Positions 34,354 through 38,979 of a stretch of 38,979 nucleotides of DNA are shown here, piece after piece. Each line of letters opens with the position of its first letter. The first letter of the stretch is position 1. The DNA is from UMGS1663 sp963621995. Its GTDB lineage: Bacteria; Bacillota; Clostridia; TANB77; CAG-508. A model generated the notes under the pieces. That model ran no database searches and was not told the DNA's origin. It saw nothing but the letters and a program-made list of their open reading frames with translations. The position numbers and the translations under genes are program-made. The DNA lies in contig CAVFFZ010000011.1 of assembly GCA_963621995.1 (NCBI GenBank), positions 1-38,979 of the forward strand, given 5' to 3'.

Positions 34354-36312
34354 ATGGAAGGAACACAAAAAAACAAAATGGCAGAAGCACCTATGAAAAA
34401 ATTATTATTAAAAATGGGACTGCCAATGATTATTTCTATGGTGCTACAGGCATTATACAATGTTATTGATAGTATATTTGTAGCAAACATGGGAGAACAG
34501 GGAGCTATCGCAAACCAAGCATTGACATTAGCTTTCCCAATTCAAATTTTAATTATAGCAATAGGGGTTGGAACAGGAATTGGTCTAAATGCCTTATTAT
34601 CTAAAAGTTTGGGAGAAAAAAATCAGGAAAAAGTAAATAAAATAGCTGGAAATGGAATATTTTTAAGTATATGTATATTTATAGTATTTTTGATATTTGG
34701 TTTATTTGGCTCTAAATGGTTTATTTCTTTATTTGCAGGTGAAAATCAAGAAGTAATATCTATGGGAACAACATATTTGAAAATTTGTACTTGTCTATCA
34801 TTAGGTTCAATTGGATATACTGTATACGAAAGATTTTTGCAAGCAACAGGTAAAACAATGCTATCAACAATTTCTCAAATATCTGGTGCTGTAACAAATA
34901 TTGCGTTAGACTATATATTTATTTTTCCATTAGGAATGGGAGTAGCTGGTGCAGCTTGGGCAACAATTATAGGACAATTTATTTCTTTATTTATAGCAAT
35001 GTTTTTCCACTATACTAAAAATAAAGAGATAAATGGAAATTTAAAATATATTAAGCCTGAAATAGGAATTATTAAAGGAATATATAAAATAGGAATTTCA
35101 GCTGCAATTATGCAAGCTTTATTATCAGTTATGATGGCAGGAATGAATGCAATACTTGGAGGAGCAAAGGCTGATACTACAATTCTAGTAGGTTCGTTTG
35201 GTATATATTATAAAATACAGCAAATAGCATTATTTTCAGCATTTGGATTATCTAATACTATAATTTCTATATTATCTTTTAACTATGGTATGAAAGATAA
35301 AGAAAGAATAAATGATTGTATTAAATATGGAATTATTGATACAGCAATGGTAACATTTATTCTAACAATAATCTTTGAAGTTTTTGCAAAACCACTATCA
35401 AGTTTATTTGCATTATCTGGTGGCACAAGTAAAGAAATTATTGAAGTTTGCACAATTTCATTAAGAATTGCAAGCATAGGATATATTTTTATGGGATTTT
35501 CTGTTGCGGTACAAGGCATATTGCAATCACTAGGATATGCGATAAGACCTTTGATAATCTCTTTATTAAGACTTGTAGTATTTGTATTTCCAGTAGCGTA
35601 TTTATTTACATTATCTGATAATGTAACAAATTTAGTTTGGTGGACTTTCCCAATAGCAGAAATTTTAACTAGCATAATTTCAGTATTTATATTAAAAAGA
35701 ACTTATAAAGAAAAAATTGCAATACTTGAAGAAAAAGATAAAAAGAATATTGCAAGTAACAAATTAATAATTTCTATTTCAAGAGAACATGGAACTGGTG
35801 GAAAAGAAATAGCTAGAAAAGTTGCTGAGAAGTTAGAATTAGAATTCTTTGATAAAGAAGAAATAAAAAAATTTGCAATTGAGAATTCACTAATTGAAAA
35901 CGATTATAATGATGATGAACTATATAAATTTTACTTATCTTTAGATGCGGAAAAAGATTCAATTATTAAACAAGCAGAAACAATAAAAATGATTGCATCT
36001 AAAGAAAATTGTGTAATTGTAGGTAGGTGTGCAGATTATATATTAAAAGATAATCCTAATTTAATAAAAGTATTTTTGTATGCACCAAGTGAATATAGAA
36101 TAAATAAAATTAAAGAAATGTATAAAGATACTCACAAAGAGGCAGAAAAGCATGTAGTTCAATCTGATAAATCTAGAGCTTCATATTATGAAATAATTGC
36201 AAATAAAAAGTGGGGAGAGAAAGAAAACTATGATATTTGTCTTGATTGCTCAATTGGAAATGAGAAGATAGTAAATATTATATGTGAGTATGTAAAAGAA
36301 AAAAATAAGTAA
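34354..36312 (+). CDS. MATE efflux transporter fused to a cytidylate-kinase-like domain
   Basis: A 652-residue fusion. Residues about 1-450 form a 12-segment MATE (NorM/DinF) transporter: LGLPMIISMVLQALYN-type start, NVIDSIFVANMGEQGAIA, GTGIGLNALLSKSLG, and the internal repeat half starting IGISAAIMQALLS. Residues about 469-652 match the cytidylate kinase-like family: IISISREHGTGGKEIARKVAEKL with the P-loop-like GTGGKE, FFDKEEI, CVIVGRCADYIL and KVFLYAP. ATG 34354 follows AGGAG at 34341-34345; the frame runs back to a GTG in the RBS. The link of the kinase domain to efflux is unknown; regulation by nucleotide is one idea. Confidence 0.88.
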   Translation: MEGTQKNKMAEAPMKKLLLKMGLPMIISMVLQALYNVIDSIFVANMGEQGAIANQALTLAFPIQILIIAIGVGTGIGLNALLSKSLGEKNQEKVNKIAGNGIFLSICIFIVFLIFGLFGSKWFISLFAGENQEVISMGTTYLKICTCLSLGSIGYTVYERFLQATGKTMLSTISQISGAVTNIALDYIFIFPLGMGVAGAAWATIIGQFISLFIAMFFHYTKNKEINGNLKYIKPEIGIIKGIYKIGISAAIMQALLSVMMAGMNAILGGAKADTTILVGSFGIYYKIQQIALFSAFGLSNTIISILSFNYGMKDKERINDCIKYGIIDTAMVTFILTIIFEVFAKPLSSLFALSGGTSKEIIEVCTISLRIASIGYIFMGFSVAVQGILQSLGYAIRPLIISLLRLVVFVFPVAYLFTLSDNVTNLVWWTFPIAEILTSIISVFILKRTYKEKIAILEEKDKKNIASNKLIISISREHGTGGKEIARKVAEKLELEFFDKEEIKKFAIENSLIENDYNDDELYKFYLSLDAEKDSIIKQAETIKMIASKENCVIVGRCADYILKDNPNLIKVFLYAPSEYRINKIKEMYKDTHKEAEKHVVQSDKSRASYYEIIANKKWGEKENYDICLDCSIGNEKIVNIICEYVKEKNK

Positions 36313-36370
36313 GAGAAATAGGAAAAAATTACTAATTATCATAACTTAGTAAGTTGATAGAAAATTGTAA

Positions 36371-36601
36371 TTTATCGCTGGGATTGAAATTTTAATTAGA
36401 AATTTAGGGAAAGAAGCTAATATAAATAAAGTTCATCCACATAAATTTAGAAGAACAATGGCGACTATGGCTATTGATAAAGGTATGCCAATAGAACAAG
36501 TACAAAAACTGTTGGGACATATAAAAATAGATACGACAATGGAATATGCAATGGTAAGTCAAAATAATGTGAAAAATTCACATAGAAAATATATTACTTA
36601 A
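36371..36601 (+). pseudogene. tyrosine recombinase/integrase C-terminal remnant
   Basis: An open frame of 76 codons without a start, after a stop at 36368. It encodes the end of a XerC/D- or phage-type integrase. It has HPHKFRRTMATMAIDKGMP (box II H-x-x-R), VQKLLGHIKIDTTMEYAMV (LLGH and the Tyr nucleophile) and a normal tail SHRKYIT. The N-terminal two thirds are gone. It marks an old integration at the 3' side of the MATE gene. Confidence 0.8.
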
Positions 36602-36698
36602 AGAATGTTTTAAAAAATTTTCTAGATTATAGATAAAAATCAATTATAAATTAGGAAATGAAGAGTATTTTAAAGGAAAAAATATCATTAATTAATAA

Positions 36699-36730
36699 GA
36701 CTCCAGGGTTAGCTGGAGTTGAAGTTTTTA
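36699..36730. other. hairpin after the integrase remnant
   Basis: ACTCCAG (36700-36706) pairs with CTGGAGT (36713-36719); a T-run follows a few bases later. It may be a weak terminator for + strand transcription, facing the end of the - strand gene at 36728. Confidence 0.4.
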
Positions 36731-37069
36731 AAGTATTATATTACGAGCAATTGCAAGTAAAACATCTTCAGTATAAGTATAATTAGTAATTTTGAATTCA
36801 TATTTAGCAAAAGAAGAATCAGATTTAGCAATTGTTAAATAAATTTCTAATTCATTGAAATTCTTTCGGCTAATAGGTTTTTCAAAGAGTCCATTTTCAT
36901 CAAATGTACAGCTAATTATAACATTGACTAAATCCTCTACTGAGATTTTTTCACATTCTGCCCGTAACATAATAATTGCTGCTTCTTTTTCAGTATTACA
37001 ATAATTATCATCAAAATACTTTTCATCTATATCTATAGTAAATTTATAATCAATAGATATTTTTTTCAT
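36728..37069 (-). CDS. small protein of unknown function
   Basis: A 113-residue soluble acidic protein that I do not recognise. It has no membrane segment or signal, and mixed strands and helices are likely; the only cysteines are near residues 24, 39 and 54. The ATG follows a strong RBS, AAGGAGG, and a good promoter lies upstream on the same strand, so expression is plausible. Arg36 is encoded by CGG (36962-36964), a codon that the core genes of this window do not use. That fits acquisition from elsewhere, with the recombinase remnants on either side. Confidence 0.6.
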   Translation of the reverse strand: MKKISIDYKFTIDIDEKYFDDNYCNTEKEAAIIMLRAECEKISVEDLVNVIISCTFDENGLFEKPISRKNFNELEIYLTIAKSDSSFAKYEFKITNYTYTEDVLLAIARNIIL

Positions 37070-37135
37070 AGTAAATCCTCCTTAATGTTGACCAAAAAAA
37101 TTGCTAACCCAATTTTCTTGTATTTTTATAAGTAT

Positions 37136-37164
37136 ATTATACCATCAAATGGTTGAAAAAACAA
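37136..37164 (-). promoter_or_regulatory. promoter of the small unknown gene
   Basis: On the - strand, TTGTTT (37164-37159) and a perfect TATAAT (37141-37136) with a 17-base spacer. It diverges from the promoter at 37192-37220. Confidence 0.6.
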
Positions 37165-37191
37165 TGTTTTATGTACATCAAAAAAATAAAG

Positions 37192-37220
37192 TTGACTATA
37201 TATTAATAACTTGATATAAT
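37192..37220 (+). promoter_or_regulatory. promoter of the HD-domain gene
   Basis: TTGACT at 37192-37197 and TATAAT at 37215-37220 with a 17-base spacer, 23 bases before the ATG. Confidence 0.75.
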
Positions 37221-37243
37221 TGCAAAAGTGGATGGAGTTTACA

Positions 37244-37882
37244 ATGAAAAAAGAAGAAAATATTTTAAAATATTATGTATTATGTAACAAATTAAAAGAT
37301 ATAATCAGAACTGGTTGGAAAGATTGGAATGTAGAAAGAATTAGATTAGAAAGTGTTGCAGAGCATATATTTGGTGTACAAATGTTAGCTATTGCAATGA
37401 AGTCTGAATATGAATATAATATAAATATTATGAAGGTAATATTTATGTTAGCAGTTCACGAATTGGAAGAAATATATATAGGAGATTTAACTCAATTTCA
37501 AGTTTCTAAAGAAGAAAAAAAGAAAATAGGTCATGAAGCAGTATCTAAAGTATTAGATGGTTTACTTGATAAAAAGGAAATTGAGAATATAATTTTAGAA
37601 TTTGATGATAGAATAACAAACGAGGCTAAATTTGCATATCAATGTGATAAACTAGAATGTGACCTGCAGTGTAGATTGTATGATGAGGAAAATTGTGTAG
37701 ACTTGAATAATCAAAATTCTAATACTACTTTCAGAGATTCTAGAGTTCAAAAATTATTAAAAGATGAAATATCATGGTCAGAAATGTGGTTAAAGTTTGG
37801 ACAAGAATCTTATAATTATGATAAAAATTTTACAGATGTGTCAAATTATGCTATAAATCATAGTATAAAAGAACTTATTTAA
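37244..37882 (+). CDS. HD-domain hydrolase, YfbR/5'-nucleotidase-like
   Basis: A 212-residue protein of the HD_2/YfbR-like phosphohydrolase group. The first metal histidine is in LESVAEHIFGVQML (about residue 43), and the CDKLECDLQ segment (about 145-153) supplies the distal aspartate. The central HD motif reads HE (AVHELEEIYIGDL), an unusual change. YfbR-type enzymes dephosphorylate deoxynucleoside monophosphates. ATG 37244 is chosen because a TTG at 37220 overlaps the promoter. It is followed, 19 bases on, by a Nudix gene: a likely nucleotide-cleaning pair. Confidence 0.8.
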   Translation: MKKEENILKYYVLCNKLKDIIRTGWKDWNVERIRLESVAEHIFGVQMLAIAMKSEYEYNINIMKVIFMLAVHELEEIYIGDLTQFQVSKEEKKKIGHEAVSKVLDGLLDKKEIENIILEFDDRITNEAKFAYQCDKLECDLQCRLYDEENCVDLNNQNSNTTFRDSRVQKLLKDEISWSEMWLKFGQESYNYDKNFTDVSNYAINHSIKELI

Positions 37883-37901
37883 AAATATGGAGGTTAAATA
37901 T

Positions 37902-38330
37902 ATGAAAAGATATGTATTATTGTTATTATTTACAAAAGATTTTAAAAAAGTATTATTAATAAAAAGGAATAAAAAGCCATATGCTAATTTATATAATGGT
38001 ATCGGAGGGAAAATTGAAAATAATGAAACGGTTATTGAGGCTACAATTCGTGAATGTAAAGAAGAAACTAACATACAGATTTCTGAACCAAAATTGTTGG
38101 TAACTTGTACATATCCAAAATCAATTAATTCAGATGAGGATAAAGAAATGGCAGTATTATATGATTGTGTTGATGAAGTAGATGTAAAAGAAAATTATGA
38201 AGGTAGTTTTGAATGGAAAAATATTGATTTTGCTTTAGACTTTAACAATAAACAAATTGCAGGATTATCTAATTTAGCTCAATTCATTAAGGAAATCCTT
38301 GATATTGAAGGAATTGTAAAGTTTTATTAA
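37902..38330 (+). CDS. Nudix hydrolase (MutT-like)
   Basis: A 142-residue Nudix hydrolase. The box is GGKIENNETVIEATIRECKEETNI: G-x5-E-x7-R-E-x2-E-E is intact, while the usual Gly near the end is Asn. Family members cleave nucleoside diphosphates linked to another group, including 8-oxo-dGTP. ATG 37902 follows GGAGG (37889-37893); an in-frame ATG at 37887 lies inside that RBS and is rejected. Cotranscribed with the HD gene. Confidence 0.88.
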   Translation: MKRYVLLLLFTKDFKKVLLIKRNKKPYANLYNGIGGKIENNETVIEATIRECKEETNIQISEPKLLVTCTYPKSINSDEDKEMAVLYDCVDEVDVKENYEGSFEWKNIDFALDFNNKQIAGLSNLAQFIKEILDIEGIVKFY

Positions 38331-38359
38331 TTGACTTTTATGTAAAAGTATGACATTAT
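38331..38359 (+). promoter_or_regulatory. candidate promoter of the methyltransferase
   Basis: TTGACT at 38331-38336 and CATTAT at 38354-38359 with a 17-base spacer, beginning right after the Nudix stop. Confidence 0.45.
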
Positions 38360-38413
38360 GTTAATATGTCGTGTTAATTTAACCCAATATTAATTAATGT
38401 GGAGGTAATCGTT

Positions 38414-38866
38414 ATGAAAGAGCGGAACAAAGTAGCAAATGTTTTTACAAACATTGCTCCAGAGTGGAATAACAAAGGCAATCTTATAGCGAGTTGCATT
38501 GGACAGAAGAATCCATTTAAAACCGAGTATAAAAACTGGATTCGAAACGGTATGCGTATTTTAGATGTAGGATGTGGTGCTGGAAAGAATCTTCTCAAAA
38601 TTGATTCTGAATATGAAGATTGTGAATTGTATGGAATTGATATTAGCGAAAAAATGGTTGAAATAGCTGAGCAAAATAGTGCTAATGCAAAGAATCGTAT
38701 TGTTTTTGCTAATATTGATTTTCTAGAGTTTAATTCGGAGGAAAAATATGATGTAATTATATTTAACTATGTATTACATCATATGGAAAAGCCACAACTT
38801 GCTGTTGAATTACTATTTACAATTAAAATTATTTGTAAATTAATAATCTTATTTCCATCTTTTTAG
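38414..38866 (+). pseudogene. class I SAM methyltransferase, truncated
   Basis: A 150-residue reading frame. The SAM site is LDVGCGAGKNLL (motif I, about residues 50-61), ELYGIDISEKMVEIAEQ (motif II) and YDVIIFNYVLHHMEKPQLAVEL (motif post-II). The usual continuation (a glycine-rich turn and strand, then the C-terminal part) is missing: from about 38815 the sequence becomes the antisense of a serine-recombinase gene. The protein is probably inactive. It uses CGG at codon 4 (38423-38425) and is less A/T-biased than its neighbours, which suggests transfer. RBS GGAGG at 38401-38405. Confidence 0.8.
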
Positions 38867-38979
38867 ATTTAATATCTTTTAGTAATCTTTGCATTTCGGG
38901 TCTCATCAAATCTTTTCCAGAATATCCAGCATCATTATAAACATCAACAATATCATATTCATTCTTTTCACAATATTCT
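38829..38979 (-). pseudogene. serine recombinase fragment (window edge)
   Basis: Read on the - strand from the window end, the frame gives EYCEKNEYDIVDVYNDAGYS, then GKDLMRPEMQRLLKDIKSKKM, and stops at 38829. This is the resolvase-type N-terminal region of a large serine recombinase (YxDxGxSG, RPxMQRLLxDI). The family normally continues with a YKLDRLSR motif, but here it stops at LLIYK. It is thus cut off by the junction with the methyltransferase; the start lies beyond the window. It runs opposite to the methyltransferase. Confidence 0.8.

Noticed and set aside
36371..36601. Functional small integrase
   Set aside because: There is no start codon or RBS and only the C-terminal catalytic end is present.

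Overview
The window is a low-GC Gram-positive chromosome segment, most likely from an uncultured gut-type member of the Clostridia. The reasons are strongly A/T-biased codons (arginine almost always AGA), AGGAGG ribosome binding sites, TTGACA/TATAAT promoters with 17-base spacers, an L10-leader attenuator, a fermentative L-lactate dehydrogenase and AddB, MerR/AdhR and YitT type genes. I cannot name the species.

Layout. 1-3510: the tail of an rRNA operon (long tRNA-less spacer, 23S, 5S). 3785-7953: a flavin reductase-like gene, then the translation/secretion cluster rpmG-secE-nusG-rplK-rplA-[L10 leader]-rplJ-rplL, which ends at a terminator and is not followed by rpoBC. 8158-11405: plsX, acpP, rnc and an Elp3-like radical SAM gene. 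11502-20420: a YitT membrane protein, addB (no addA), pgeF, an OGG-type glycosylase, an LD-carboxypeptidase, a family 4 uracil-DNA glycosylase and a GltA-like oxidoreductase: mostly DNA repair and cell-wall editing. 20576-26344: a cytosolic HExxH protein, ldh, leuS and ogt. 26674-32641: an AdhR-type MerR regulon (divergent DXS-like enzyme, merR, CMD-cupin protein, two flavodoxins, flavin reductase-like protein, aldo-keto reductase) behind a textbook MerR promoter, probably for reactive carbonyls or quinones. 32744-36312: PAP2 phosphatase, a leader-controlled acetyltransferase and a MATE transporter fused to a cytidylate-kinase-like domain. 36371-38979: an accessory patch bounded by a tyrosine-recombinase remnant and a serine-recombinase fragment that interrupts a methyltransferase.

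Most notable observation. Two genes in the repair/cell-wall block, pgeF (15919-16699) and the gltA-like gene (19169-20420), are each broken by one extra base, and in both the extra base is the C of an in-frame CGG codon followed by AG. Read without that C, each becomes GGA (Gly) and restores a normal family protein. By eye, no other core gene in the window (roughly 9,900 codons) uses CGG in frame; the only other two are in the accessory patch. This fits +1 frameshifting, C-skipping or CGGA quadruplet decoding at a hungry or unassigned CGG codon, although two sequence errors or mutations remain possible.

Other structure: a family of GGGACG-type palindromic repeats (12373-12462, 20409-20574, 25584-25625, 26586-26632), one forming a 166-base perfect-armed palindrome between convergent genes; a separate 123-base inverted-repeat element at 29008-29130; and two short leaders (33463-33600, 34267-34325) with the look of riboregulators.
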